Assembly (NCBI RefSeq): GCF_947623445.1
Contig: NC_135242.1
Location: forward strand, 8,804,001-8,868,000
Reading direction: 5' to 3'
Length of the DNA: 64,000 bases
Source: Clavelina lepadiformis
Lineage: Eukaryota; Chordata; Ascidiacea; Aplousobranchia; Clavelinidae
Shown here: piece after piece, positions 1-17,282 of the stretch
Layout: every line of letters begins with the position of its first letter
Numbering within the stretch: position 1 is the first letter of the stretch
Made by a program: the position numbers and the translations under genes
Notes under the pieces: model-generated
Database searches by the model: none
Seen by the model: the letters and a program-made list of their open reading frames with translations, nothing else
What the model was told of the DNA's origin: nothing

Positions 1-2812
1 AACTTACCACCTGTTCTATCAGTTCAGTTTATAATATCAAGTAGTGACAGGTGCTGGTGACAGGTGAAGTCCTCCGTAAAGATGTATTCTGTTGAATGCA
101 ATAAATTTTTCTTTACAAATGCTAATTGGATTTATTACAGTCAGCACTTTGTTTTCAATTTCATTTTAATTGATAACGTTTGCAGTAGGTTGAATTGAAA
201 TTTAAAACTGTAAGTTTCGTTAGCCTATGTTTTAATTTTTTGATAGTAAAATCATCAGCAGAAGGTCATCTTCCAATACATCAAAAATTAAAAGTAAGAC
301 ACTATCTGATATGAACTTTCTGTAATTAGTGATCGAAGCATGCTACGATTTATGTTACTACCAATTTCTGTGTAAACTCTCTGAATTAATGTAGCCTAAG
401 CCTATTTTGAGCTAAAATTAATGGAAAAGTTTTAACCTGTTTTATCATAACTTTTTTGAATTTAGCAATATTAAGGTTCAATAATACAAAATATTAATAA
501 AGATAAACTGTTCGATACTAATCTACGCATATAGGGTGAGTTTATATTCAAATTCCAATGTCAATATATCATTCTCGGGCTTAATTACCGGGAAATTGTC
601 AGATGTCACGTGTCAACAGGTATCAAACTCTTGCTAGTTCACGATGAACCCGCCGTACACCTCACTGTATTGGAATTTATTATTAACGTGTTTACTGATT
701 GGTCGGTTTTTGATAATTGTTTTACAGTGTTGCCTACAGTGGGACAGGTTATGTGGTGTTCCCACTGTTGTCTTATTGGCGTTAACACCCATGACAGTAT
801 TCACATTAAATAACGCTTCAAATGCCTTATCTGTCTAGGACTCATTGCTCGAAAGCGTTTATGCCTATACCGATTTATGTTGTTATGGTTATTGGTTAAT
901 ATAAGCAATATCTATTACAGCAGAAAACTTTCCAATATGCTGCATATTAAAATGTTTCAAAACATCGCAGAGCACGGCAACCGTGATGAGGAAACGTCAA
1001 ATTATGAGTTTGTTATAACTATAATGATATTAGACCAATCATAGGGTGTCCATCGACGCCATTTCCCGTATTTGCAAGATTGTTTCTGAATTGTATATGA
1101 TTAAGTGGCGATTAGATTTCAACATCTCATTCATAGTGATGCACAAATATTTCTGATTGTTGATGTAACAATTTATAAAATTAGCAAATATTTGACACTG
1201 GTGATTAATTTTTGTACCAGATTTCCCTCATTATCGACTCATTATCCTGAGTCAAATCAAGTCAGTCGATAAGTAGCCATTTGACTAGAGTAAAGTCGAG
1301 TCAACTATAAATACGATTTGAGCCTAGTTAAGCTACGTAATGAAGCACTTTGAGATGAAGTGGCACAACTTGCGCTTGGTCAGACTGATTCCCGTTTCTA
1401 AAAGCTCCCGTTTTTCAGCCAAATCAATGATTTATATGTTGTTGAAATATATGATATATATTTTTTTCGTAAAATATCCTATTTTTACAGAAAAAGTTTT
1501 GGCTGTTACCAGCACAGTAAACAACTATGAACTCGAGTCAAATCGAGTCATTTGAAGAAGTTGATTCGAGTTTGTTCAGTAGCTCTGCTGGTTAAGACAA
1601 CACTTTCCCCAAGTTGGAAATCGGGATAATGCTGTTTTCCCTACATCATATACATTTTTGGCAATTTTCTTGTTAGATTACCAGATAGCTTTTTAAAATT
1701 GTAAAACCGCAATGATGTCTTTGTGGCCTTGTCTTTGCCATCAGTGAAGTAAAAGGCGGGTGAGTAGTGATATAATTGCCCAGGCCCAGGATTGGCGTGT
1801 AAACAGAAGCACTCAATCGCCATAAAAGCTGTGTCCTCGTTCTTGCAAACACTTCGTTCGTCGTAAATGTTTCATCACTTTCTTTAAATTTTAATCACTG
1901 ATCGCTATTGGGCGTCGTAGAACGTTGTTACAATCTCATTGTCACGCGCGTGCCACTTCAACAAAAATTGCACGCTATGTTTGTTTTAAAAATTTCCTTC
2001 GCAAAATTTCAATTAAGCCTTTCAAGCAGACCTGTTTAAAATGCTGTTTAATTTTCCATGCAGTCACGCAATCACTCACAAGCATATTACAAATATAACG
2101 AATTACACAATTTCGTGGGGCGTAAATAAACATTGAAAAACGTGTGAAAATGATGGATTGAGAAAACCATGCGGGATATAATCAAAGTCTTTTTGATACA
2201 TGCAAATGTGCAATTTCAATTTAACAAGGAAGATCTGACTCAACTGTGTCTGAGGTGTGACACAGAGGTAAAATTTTTGGAATAATCGCTTGGAAGAAGC
2301 TAACACGTGTAATTATACTCACTTAAATACATTACATTGTAAGTGCATTAGTCACTTGTGGAAGAAATTCATTAATTGACCTTAAGCAACTTTTAAACGT
2401 GACTGTGTCGATGCAAAATGCAAAATGTTTACGCAATTAAGTTTGATTACGAAACAGTTCATGTGGCATAAGGTAACGTATTAGATTATCATCACAGCAA
2501 ATTCGCCATAAGAAAGATTTTTAATTTTGATGCAAATTGTTTCACATTTGCGACATAATCTGCTATAGGTCTACGTTTACTTATATTGCGGTTGTTTTGG
2601 TTTATCTAAGGTGCTGTTTTGCACATGCATGCATTGCTCTTTAGTCAGTGTAAGCTGAAAGCAGTTTTATGAATTATTAACTTCAATGAAAAAATACCAA
2701 AATATTTAGTACTTTTGATTGCTTAAATATACATGGTAAATGTGTTTCTCAACATCAATATACTGTAAAACCAGTAAGTGTCACTGTGTCAGGAGGAAAG
2801 ACTTGATAAAAT
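1..2812. other. Intergenic sequence, no gene supported
   Basis: This AT-rich stretch contains only short open frames with no recognisable domain and no chain of phase-compatible exons. One hydrophobic frame near 644-838 was considered and rejected. The last part should hold the promoter and 5' leader of the TMEM26-like gene, but I see no clear TATA or initiator element that I would defend. Confidence 0.5.
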
Positions 2813-5800
2813 ATGGAAAACGGGTGAGCTTAAATTTCATGAAAGACTAAATATAAGCCTATTACATCAAGCAGTAGTTCTAATTGTTTTTTAAATAATA
2901 AATAATAAAACCATAGTTTGTTTATAGGCAAAAGAATTCAGACATATTCATACCGGAGACAGAGGAACTTTCGGTTGATTCTAAGCAGAGCAAACCAACT
3001 TCCTCATCACGAAAGTGCATAAAAAAGCGGGACCCTTGCCACTGCTCTATCAAGATGAAGGACATTATACTAGGTTAAAAACAAAACTTTTTAATCTATT
3101 TGTAACCGTATAAGTAACAGCAAATTTTCTCCAATAAATTCTTAAGTATGAAAATCAGTATAGCTGTCATGAGATGTTGACTTACTATAAATTGTGTCTC
3201 GTTCAGCGCTGGTCACCCGAGCTTTATTTGCTGCACACGGTCTTGTAGGAATATGGCAAGCACAAAGCGAATGGAATGACGTAGCTTACTGGCTTCTTCT
3301 AGTTCCAGTTGGTGTCCTTGTACTGGAAGCTCTCTTTACAGTTGGAATTCGCGGGGGTGAAGAGTATAAGTGGTCCGTTTATATAATATATTTAATCCTG
3401 TAATTATTTCCGTATATAGCTCATGTGTAAATCTACAGCATAGGTAAATCTACGTTTCATAGGATTTGTTTTCTTATAAAAAAAAGTAAAAGTAGATATG
3501 ATATGACGAAGAAAAGAAGAATTTAGCTATAAGATTATTTTAATCTGCTTTTGTTTTTAGGATAAGTCCGTGCGTTCTTATCTATCTCTGCGGCGTCGTA
3601 CCTTCAATCTGGTTTCTTGAGTTAAAAAATTTCGAAACACGACAGGGTTATCATTACTGCAATGATCGATATTGGGGAAAATTGGTAAAAAGTAGTTGAT
3701 ATTTCACTAATATTTTTATACTCAAATGTGAACGTAAATCTGCATTATTACATCTGCAATTGATGAAAACGTACAGTATTGACAGAAACAAAGTGTATGC
3801 TCTTTGTATTGTGATTTGTAAATATTATACAGACTGAACCAGGATGTAAACGGGAATTTTCGCTTTATTCTGAATATGAAATCGACCAGTTCGTAATGAA
3901 TAACACTTGGTTGCAAGACGCCTGCAAATCACAACTTCAGTATGTTTCCAAGAAGAATAACTCATCGGTAATACTTTTAATGTTCACCTGCAAATAGACA
4001 TTTTCAATGTGGTAGACGATTATATAATCGGTCCAATAAAACAGATTAAATAAATTCAGATAAATGGCGTGTTTCTACAGCTGTTCACGACCAATTTCCC
4101 TACAACCATTCCCCTGTCTAAAGAGGCCACCATGGACCCGGGTCAAGATCAAGGAATTGGCGGGGAAGTGGTCAACTCTATTGAGAACGTAGCGAAAACG
4201 ATAGACCAACTGGCAAGTGTGGTTGTTTTCTGGGCCACTTTTCACTTTAAAGTTAACTAAATGTGTAGAAATACTGACTTATTGGCCAAACTGTAGTTTG
4301 AAAACGTGAACGTGTTCAACGATCAAACATGGGTGCTTGTTCTTCATCAACTGTTACTTTTCATCCTGATTATCGGAAGATGGCTGCTACCGACAGGTGA
4401 AGGAATCTCGAGAGACGAGTTATCGCAACTTCTCCTCGTTTTTATCGGTGTCGGCGCCGACATTCTCGAGTTTGTCACGGAGACTGTGAAGGTATGCTTT
4501 TTGTAAATGTGATTTTTTTAAAACAAATTTAATTGGTTAATTATATAAAAATCATTCTATAGTGAAATTTTTGTAGTCTAAAACGAACATGATTCCTGCG
4601 ACCGTGACTTGACTTTTGTTATTCCATACATACGTTATAATTTATTGCATCATCTAAATTCGTCAATTGTAGATGAAATCGACATACATACTATGTGATA
4701 ACATTTGCACGTACTGGATGTGGGATATCATTCATTCCACTACCCATGTAGAAAATTCATTAAATTTTAATTACATTTGCCTGTATAATGTATATACTTT
4801 TCACGCACAAGCTTAGACATTCCCCTTGTTATCTTTTAAATTGCACTATACTCATGATTTAATTATTAATAATATTAATTATAAATTATATCATAACCTC
4901 ATTACTCTCACTTTACTCATGAACAGTCATTCCTTAATTATTCAAAATGTCATTAGCTGAACTATATATAAAAACCACTGCTATTGAAATCCCATATATA
5001 TCTTCACTTACTTTTTTCCTGGCCTGCGCTGGCTTACAAATTGATTTATCAGCCGTAAGTGTATTTCAAATTTATGGATTTTGATTGCGTCAAACATTCT
5101 ACTGATATAGTTTCTCTCCATAACAATGTTTTTGGTTTTGCGCTCTAACAGGAAAGGGCAGTGCGATGTGACAAGGTTTTAGTTATCTGCATTATGGCGT
5201 TTTGGTCTTGGAGTACCTTACAATTCACACTAGTTCTTACGGCTGCCAAAGCTCGACGCACTCGCGCGGTCGGATTATACAGCGGAGCCGAAGACACCAG
5301 CAGGGTACCGTCACCCATAGTCGTAGTGGAAGAGGAAGTGGAAAAAGAAGGTCTGCTGATGAAATATCAGTTATCTCATCCTGTTGAAAATCGTTTGACG
5401 TTAACATTATGTTTTTTTCTATCTCTTTTGCTGTCTTTTAATCAGGAGCTTGCCGCAAGTTCTGGACCAACGTGGAAGTTTGGGGAATTCTATCAACGCT
5501 TATTCTTCAGGACGGGCCATTTTTGGCTGTGAGACTTTACATCATGATCGGCAGAAGAGTTATCCACCAGATGATAGTTTTCTTTACTTGCAAAAATTTC
5601 CTTGTTGTCGTCCTGCAATTCTATCGACTTGCCATCATCGCCACTGCTAAGCCAGAAGAGGAGGAAGAAGAGGACTTGCCACTCAATTTAAAACGAATGG
5701 ATGCAGTTAATACATTAGCTATGGCCAAAGCAAGATTTATGCAAAATTCGGGCAAACCATCGAGGTCCGAATCTCCAAACAATCGAGGAAGAAAATCACC

Positions 5801-5843
5801 AAAAGTTGCTCCTGTAAATGGTACAGATCTGCCAGGGGCGTAA
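2813..5843 (+). CDS. TMEM26: TMEM26-family multipass membrane protein
   Basis: Nine exons in consistent phase: 2813-2823, 2928-3073, 3207-3372, 3561-3684, 3833-3967, 4081-4221, 4297-4491, 5152-5350, 5446-5843. They encode about 504 residues, longer than vertebrate TMEM26 (about 370). The start is the ATG at 2813, with an in-frame TAA directly before it (2807-2809). Family signatures include LVTRALFAAHGLVGIW, LLFILIIGRWLLPTGEGISR, FIGVGADILEF, FWSWSTLQF, ILQDGPFLAVRLYIM and FFTCKNFLVVVLQFYRL. They alternate hydrophobic segments with short loops, as expected for about eight membrane spans. The first ~55 residues are a hydrophilic extension with a CHC motif that I do not recall from vertebrate members. 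An acidic run (EEEEEED) and a basic serine-rich tail follow the last span. The family's biochemical role is poorly known; vertebrate TMEM26 is mainly used as a beige-adipocyte marker. Orthology is a strong inference from the alignment, not a database result. Confidence 0.9.
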
Positions 5844-6837
5844 TACTTCATTCAAAGTATGCAAACGAGTTAGAAATTATCGTTTAAATATCCAGTATCA
5901 AGTGGAAGCTGTGACATAAGCTAAACGATTGTATAATATTGCTAGGTTTTGAATCGACTTCATCATGACAAAAAAATAGAATAACAGGAAATAAAGATTA
6001 GGTAAAAGGATAATTAAACATTGAGGCACAATAAAGCTTGAAAATTCCCAAAAATAGCTGAACCACACTTTGCAGACATTTACCTTTTGGATGGGCTGAG
6101 GCTCAAGTTTATGCGATTACTGCTTTTATGGAACATTTACATCATAGTTAGTTTGCTTCAACGGATGCGATATTTGGAATAAAACTTTTGTAGCAGTTGT
6201 TAATGTTAATGTTAATAATGCATTATTAACATATACAAAAACTGTCACGCAGGGTAAAACATAGTAGACCTATAAAAAGCATTTTAAAATGTATTTTTCC
6301 ACTGAACGAGCAATTTTCTTGAAATCTGTATAGAAACTGGGGTGTTGCATCCGATAGCGGCTTTATGGTGTGTAAATCATCCGTCAATATTGTGATATAT
6401 TCTGCGTTAATATTCTTTGTGTATTACAATGAATTCTATAAAATATTTATATGTGGATTGGAATTGGTCGGATCTTTGAAGGAGCACCTTGTGATCTTCT
6501 ACTGTATATTTGTGTTTAAAAATATGACATGAGTTATGAGTTTTGGGTTTCACCTACTCAACACGACCACAAGCCTATCGAAAGACTTCCTTTGTTCTCG
6601 ACAAAAGGTTAACGTGTCCCGCGTCTTGTCAAGTGTTATTATACCCTTGAAAAAAATTAGCGAGGTTATTGTATGAACCAGCAGCGGCATCTAATCGTTC
6701 TGTGCCTCGTCAGTGCGTAGGGTCACATTCACGCAACAGCCGCTGGAGTAGAGTTGACTTTCTGGCCAGGCATTTCGTAGCACATTAGAATTGCTATAGT
6801 CTGACTGCAGCAAACTGTGTTGGCATTCTCAAGCAAA
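5844..6837 (+). other. Intergenic: TMEM26-like 3' UTR and upstream region of next gene
   Basis: An AATAAA at 5990-5995 lies about 150 bases after the TMEM26-like stop and is the likely poly(A) signal; a second AATAAA is at 6178-6183. The remaining sequence before the ATG at 6838 holds no open frame with domain similarity and should include the promoter and leader of the next gene. Confidence 0.5.
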
Positions 6838-7936
6838 ATGTCTTTGGAGACGCGAGTAATAGGCTCGAAAACGTAAGTAAAGAGAGAATAGAAAACATTG
6901 AAAAAAAGTTTTGTGAAACAAATATAGCCTAAAACATTGTAAAACGAAGAATCACTCCCAGGTTGTTTTCAAGGAATTTTAAGTTTTACGCTTTAATTCT
7001 TTTGTCTAGGCCTAGGGCCAACGCTATATTTTGTGCATCTTTGCGGTATAGTTTATTAAGTAAAAATGATTACTTTAACTAACAGATTAGCTTAACTATT
7101 GGTTGAAACATGGACCATGTTTTGACGCACTTGCAAAAAGAAAGCGCCCATGAAAATCAGCTTACAGGATTAAGATCAATTGGTTATATGTTAAAATTTA
7201 ACATGCAGTTAACAGTTCAGTATTATGCTGATATCTTCGCAGATCTACAAAATGGTCGAAGTATGAACCAGTTTCAATGACACAGAGCAAAACAGATCAT
7301 TGGGCTAAGATGAAGCACAAAGCGACAAATTTCGTCGTCAAAATGCCAGAAGCTGTGGTCATCACTAAACGTAAACGTGATTACAACATGTTTAACAGAA
7401 TTGTTTTCATCTGTGATTGCAAAAATTTTTGATTTTGTCCTTTGCCAATTAACAAGCAATATTTTTAATTGCAGAGCTGCCACCTGATGCTACGCGATAC
7501 AAAGTCAATGCAGACGGAACAATAATGCCACTGAAAGGTCCTGTCTTCGAAGATCAGCTCAACAACCAACTAGGAAACGAAAAGCCCGGAACGTAAGTTT
7601 GTAAAATCACGACTTTCTCAGCTTTGTATATTTCAACCTGGACCTTGGTTTACTGTCTTAGGTATCAGAAATTAAGACCAAAGCAATCAGTCTCCATTCC
7701 CAATAAGAAAAAATACAGGAACGAATTCAACGATCGTGCGCGCGAAGGTTTTCGGTATTGGCCGCTTTCAAGACCTAAACCAACCCTGTGTGAGTATTGA
7801 CAACTCAAAATTAAGGTGTCAATCGAGATGAAACAGGCCACTGTATTTGAATAGAAACTATTTACACGCAGATGGCAAGTACGGAATGGGAAGCTACAAA
7901 TCCGTTCTTGGATTGGGTGATGCGGTTAGAACATGA
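6838..7936 (+). CDS. Unrecognised small basic protein, five exons
   Basis: Exons 6838-6872, 7243-7370, 7475-7592, 7662-7789 and 7872-7936 join in phase with canonical GT-AG borders and give a 157-residue protein ending in TGA. I do not recognise the family. The protein is lysine-rich, with no signal peptide, membrane segment or long coiled coil. It is rich in short polar and aromatic motifs such as STKWSKYEPVS, KTDHWAKMKHKATNF, RYKVNADGTIMPLKGP and EGFRYWPLSRPKPTL, and ends YGSYK-like (GMGSYKSVLGLGDAVRT). Such composition, with repeated tyrosine/proline/glycine turns and a conserved-looking C-terminal tail, is reminiscent of small ciliary or sperm microtubule-inner proteins, but that is only a guess from style. 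The five matching splice phases make the gene itself convincing. AATAAA at 8143-8148 could end the transcript. Confidence 0.75.
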
Positions 7937-8972
7937 ATTTTACGCCTACTTGTTGATAAACATTAAGAACCACACTGTAATTGACACCTGGCTTTGTTTG
8001 CATCAGCTTTTCTTTTTGACCTATTTAACTTTCTTCGTTTTATTGTCGCGCCCAATGAATTTTATTATTCGTTCTTAAGTAAAATGGGTGTGTACTATTT
8101 ACCTTGCTTGATTGTAGACTATTGTATGCTCGTTGCTGTTTTAATAAATGCCTGCCGGATATCTAAACATGGATTATAGAAAATTTCAAAAACAAAAACT
8201 TCGGCATAAGGGTGTGTTACGGCACGGTTATGCGCACCAAATTCAACACACACCAACGTAACACCATTGTTGTTATGCCCTTGACCATTAACCGCGCTTG
8301 ATTCTGATCGGTGATTCCGGCTCACAATGCCAAATTCGGGCAAGACAAATAAAAAAAACAAAAATGAGCAAAAAAACGTGTCTATCAGACATACAAGCAA
8401 TTGAGATAACTGCTGCTCGAGCGATGAGTTCTATTTACTACCACTAATTTCACAAAACTGCATGATACGAGTAAAACACAGAGTCTACACAATGTTTGAC
8501 AGAGCTAGTGCCCTTGTTTAAGGGAGGGTAAAGGGTAAAACCTTCCAGTAAAAACATAATCTATCAATCGTTGACAGCCAAACAAATTAACATCTTGGGT
8601 TAAAACAAGGTTTTAAAGTTTTACCTTAAAGAATGAACTTAATCAGCTATGAGCATAACATGACAGGAAACTAATAATAGTGCTCAAGTTTCCACTTTCC
8701 AATGGCAAACTGAATTTACAGCTAAAACTGAATTTACCTATAAACAAGTACACTTAACAGGGCGAGGTACAGGTGTGCACTGTGCAGGTAATGAAATTCA
8801 TTCTGTGATACACCAGCGTGATTATGATATATCCAAAAAATAGTCAACATCAATTTTCATTAAATGTCTCATGGGCCTGTTTCTGCAATCAGACGGATGT
8901 AACAGGATTTTGTTCGTCCGGCGAACAAGGTTAGAGTCCATGCTTCAGATGTTCAGCAGATTATCCAGAACT
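7937..8972. other. Intergenic between convergent genes
   Basis: This is the 3' flank of the unrecognised plus-strand gene and of ANKRD42 on the minus strand. A poly(A) signal for the plus-strand gene is present at 8143-8148. I saw no clear AATAAA for the minus-strand gene and no coding potential or repeat structure worth naming. Confidence 0.45.
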
Positions 8973-13746
<4,774 letters not shown>

Positions 13747-15193
13747 TTTCACCTTAGAAAGCACCAGTTGATTGTCTCGCCTTTAAAATTCAAATACATA
13801 TACTGTATGGGTTCCTCAAAACAATTTCTTTCAAAATGGATTTCATAAAAAATCCCCAACTGAGTTATTTACAAAATCAAGATATCTCTTTGGCAACCAC
13901 ACCTGGATTGAATGATATAAAGGGTAACACTAAATTGGATAATCCCGTTGTTAAGTAATGTTTTAGTAACCTTTAGTCAGATATAATCATCATTAAACTT
14001 AAAAACAAAAAAAAATCAAAAATACCTCAAATACACCGTAAAGTTTTAAAAATTGTTTATCTAAAACAAAATAAAACTGCAAACCTTGATCTACTGTTCT
14101 CTCATGTGAAAAGCTTTATCAAAAATAAACAAAGAAACTAATGAGCAATAAAGAAAATGACAAAAAAAGTAAATAAATAAAGTTATATAAAAAGGAATAA
14201 ATTAATTTTAATTATTATTATTTAATAAATATGTTAACTGATGCATTAAAATTTTATTTTATACTATGTTTATACTGTAATAATTTATTGTTCAAAAAGA
14301 AATTTTAGTAATTTCAATAAAAAGGGAGTTCCCCTCTTACAAACCTGTCTTTGTCCAACTATTTCAGGACAACGTCCTGCTAGCCTATAGCTTACTATAG
14401 CCTACTCTGCAAGCAAGGACAGGCCTATGTCTATACTTTAAACAACTGTTGGTTTAAGACTGCGTAATATACCGTTAGGCCTACGCTATTTGCAGTTGCG
14501 TTATGTATCTTGAAATTTATTAATAAAAGGCAAGTTAATAGAAGTTGTTGAAGTTGTTAATTGGGTTGTGCGAGTGCATTTTACAATTAACTTTCGAAGT
14601 GACTGTTTCACCATTTGTAGATCACGCAGCATGTTGTTAAAGTTGGACGGTTAAGTTAGGTATGCAAAAAATTGTTTTTAGCAATTTAAGGTTTTGTTGG
14701 AGTTAGATTTAAAAGAGAAGGTAAATTTGGGTTAGGTTTCGGTTACTGTGTTATAAAATTTAAGTTAGGTTAAAATGAAACTGTGGAAAATAGCTTTGAG
14801 TGCACAATTTTTTCTGGTGGAATAGTGAAAGGGCCATTAATTTTATGTACATCCAGATAACGCATATCTCGTTAGTGCATGCGAATTTCACTAAATTGAA
14901 AAATGTATATTCTGATGTGCAATAGTAGTTTTATGTGTCATACAAAACTTCACATGTATGTCACTTTACCATGTGAAAGCCACAGGTGTTTTGCAAACCA
15001 TGATTTACAACCAAAAAAAGAGATCAAGTTTGACAGATAAGCCAGCGGTTTATAAATATATAAATAATATAAAATTTTAAAACAAAGTTTGCAAAATTTT
15101 ACTCCTGTTTTGTTGGCGTGTATTGTGTGAAAAAAATATTTTATAGTGATTTTTACTGAACACCCTCTTTAGAAAAAATATATAAATTCTGTT
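13747..15193. other. Divergent promoter region, ANKRD42 and NUDT19
   Basis: About 1.45 kb separates the ANKRD42 start (minus) from the NUDT19 start (plus), so both promoters should lie here. The segment is very AT-rich around 14000-14300 and contains MITE copy 2 at 14603-14826, which leaves about 370 bp before the NUDT19 ATG. No coding sequence was found. Confidence 0.5.
14603..14826. mobile_element. MITE-like repeat, copy 2
   Basis: It starts CTGTTTCACCATTTGTAGAT and ends TTCTGGTGGAATAGTG, which are imperfect inverted termini matching copy 1. Internal blocks GTTGGAGTTAGATTTAAAAG and AAATTTAAGTTAGGTTAAAA align with copies 1 and 3 in the same orientation. It sits in the ANKRD42-NUDT19 divergent region. 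Confidence 0.6.
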
Positions 15194-17282
15194 ATGATAT
15201 CTTCCATCAGAAAGTTTTCCACCAATATGATGCACAAAGCATCTACAACATGGTTCGATGCGAGTTCAGTAATTTTAACCACACCCCAAAATAGTTCCAA
15301 GCAGCTACAACAGGCAAAGACAAAAGGTTTGTTTATTATGCCAACGATTACTTTAAATTTTTTAAATAAAAGCTGTTTTGCATGATGCTTCAATTTGTTT
15401 GTGTGACTTTGACTACAAATCTTTATTGCAATGCACATTATTTGAAGACCCAGTGGATTTTTCTGTGGTGATGTTGAAGCGAAGTTCAACTAGCTCATTT
15501 TATCCAAACGCATATGTGTTTCCTGGTGGAAAAGTTGACGAGGTTCAGTCAGTATTGTTGCAGTTTTAAAGTGCCCTGGTTTAATGTGTTTGTTGAGTTT
15601 AATAGAATGAACAAAATGAATGTATATTTCCTTTTTTCTGTCTATACTTTTTTTGGAACTTGTGTCCAACTTATTAATATATCCATATATTTGTTTTATA
15701 TTGAATTGTTATTTTTGCAGTCAGACTTTTCAAACAAATGGATTGAATTGTATCATTCACTCGATAAAGATTTTGTGAGTTTATTTGAAAGACTTCATGT
15801 AAATCAAAATGATGGTCATCGTTCTCCAATGTTTTTGAAACCATTACAAAAAAGCAACTTGCCCAATGAAGTTGCGTACAGAATTTGTGCAATTCGCGAA
15901 ACATTTGAAGAAACTGGAATTCTTATCGCAAGGAAGACCTCCGAAGCGCTACGGTCAATGACATCAATGAGGTAATGTGCCTTAACCTTCAAACGCTTCT
16001 CAAAAAATTTTGATAGATTTTAGGTGTAAAATCTATATAATATTATAAATATGTTGTTTAGCATGTATGGTGAGCCACATGATTTTGCTCACTTTAATGA
16101 TGCGGTGACTTGGAGAAAGCGCGTTCATAATGATGCCAGTCAACTTTTGCAGCTCTGCAGAGAACTTGAGTAAGCGAATCTAACATGAAGCTTAAAAAAT
16201 ACATAACTTTTGAAAGAATTTTTTTTTAAACTTTCTTCAAACTAAAATAAACTGAACTGAACACAGGTGTGTGCCAGATATATGGTCCTTACACGAGTGG
16301 AGTAATTGGTTGACACCAACTGCATTGATGGCTAAGTTTTCGAAAAGGTTTGACACAGTTTTTTACACCGCCTCACTCAGTAAAATCCCTGAGTACTATG
16401 AACATGACAACAAGGAAACTACTACAATCAGTGTGAGGGCAAGATTTGCTTTAATATGTCATGCTTGGTAGTTAATATAAAAAAAATTAATTGCTATAAT
16501 TCCAAAGTACACACAATTTGTTTTTGCAAGTTGGCATTTTTTTCAGTTTGAAAGCTCCCATGAGGTGATATCTTCTTTTAAGCAAGGAAATATTACTCTT
16601 GGACCACCCCAGATTTATGAACTTTGTCGACTGATGAGATTTAAAAGTCATGCAGATTTTGCTAAGTAAAGTTGTTCCATTAATTCTTATCCGGTCATGC
16701 TGCGTGTTTTTAATTCGAAAATTGGAAAATGTTCTAATTGAAGTGAACAGTTAGTTCAGTGATTGACTTTGTTTGCCATGCGCACGGCCATTTGTGATAT
16801 TAATATTTATTACTTCCACGCAGATTTGCTGCTGAGCGCGGCTTGCAAGGGATGTCTCGGTGCCTTCCTATTAGAGCAAACACAATCGATGGCTCTGCGT
16901 TAGCTCTATATCCCGGTGACATGCTATTTTGAATAAGCCCTGTACTGTTATTTGCGGCAAAACTGTTTCAAACGTAGCTTGCATTTAGTGGCAAAATGTT
17001 TCTGCCGACTCACAGATAATTATAAATATAATGTTGTACTGTCTTGTTTCCGTAGGAGACCAGTGGTACCCAGAAGACACTGATAAAGTGGGCAGAGTTG
17101 ACGTGGATATGACATACGACAACTTCTTGAAGGTTGAACCGAGGCATCACAACCACATGCGATTTAAGAGTACAGATGATGCAGGAAGAAGAACGGACGT
17201 TGTTGTTACTTGTAATATGCCTTACCAACATATCAAACCAATACCAGAGACGATAATTTTTTCCAAAAAGTCAATGCTGTGA
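15194..17282 (+). CDS. NUDT19: NUDT19-type acyl-CoA diphosphatase
   Basis: Eight exons join in phase to give 394 residues: 15194-15326, 15454-15542, 15721-15971, 16062-16169, 16267-16432, 16547-16665, 16824-16915, 17056-17282. NUDT19 enzymes hydrolyse CoA and acyl-CoA to 3',5'-ADP and (acyl-)phosphopantetheine. The protein reads FSVVMLKRS...YVFPGGKVDE, then VAYRICAIRETFEETGILI, a recognisable Nudix core whose GX5EX7REXXEEXG elements are split by the insertion typical of this family. Then come CVPDIWSLHEWSNWLTP, KRFDTVFYTA and LGPPQIYELCRLM, all close to vertebrate NUDT19. The last three residues are SML, which fits a C-terminal peroxisomal targeting signal (vertebrate NUDT19 ends in SHL). The N-terminus is basic and hydroxylated (MISSIRKFST), so dual targeting is possible. 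The exon 1-2 junction, which uses acceptor CAG at 15451-15453, is the least certain. Confidence 0.9.

Noticed and set aside
644-838. Hydrophobic open frame with a cysteine-rich membrane-like sequence
   Set aside because: No ordered family motif, no partner exons in phase, and overlap with another frame of similar length; AT-rich DNA easily gives hydrophobic frames.
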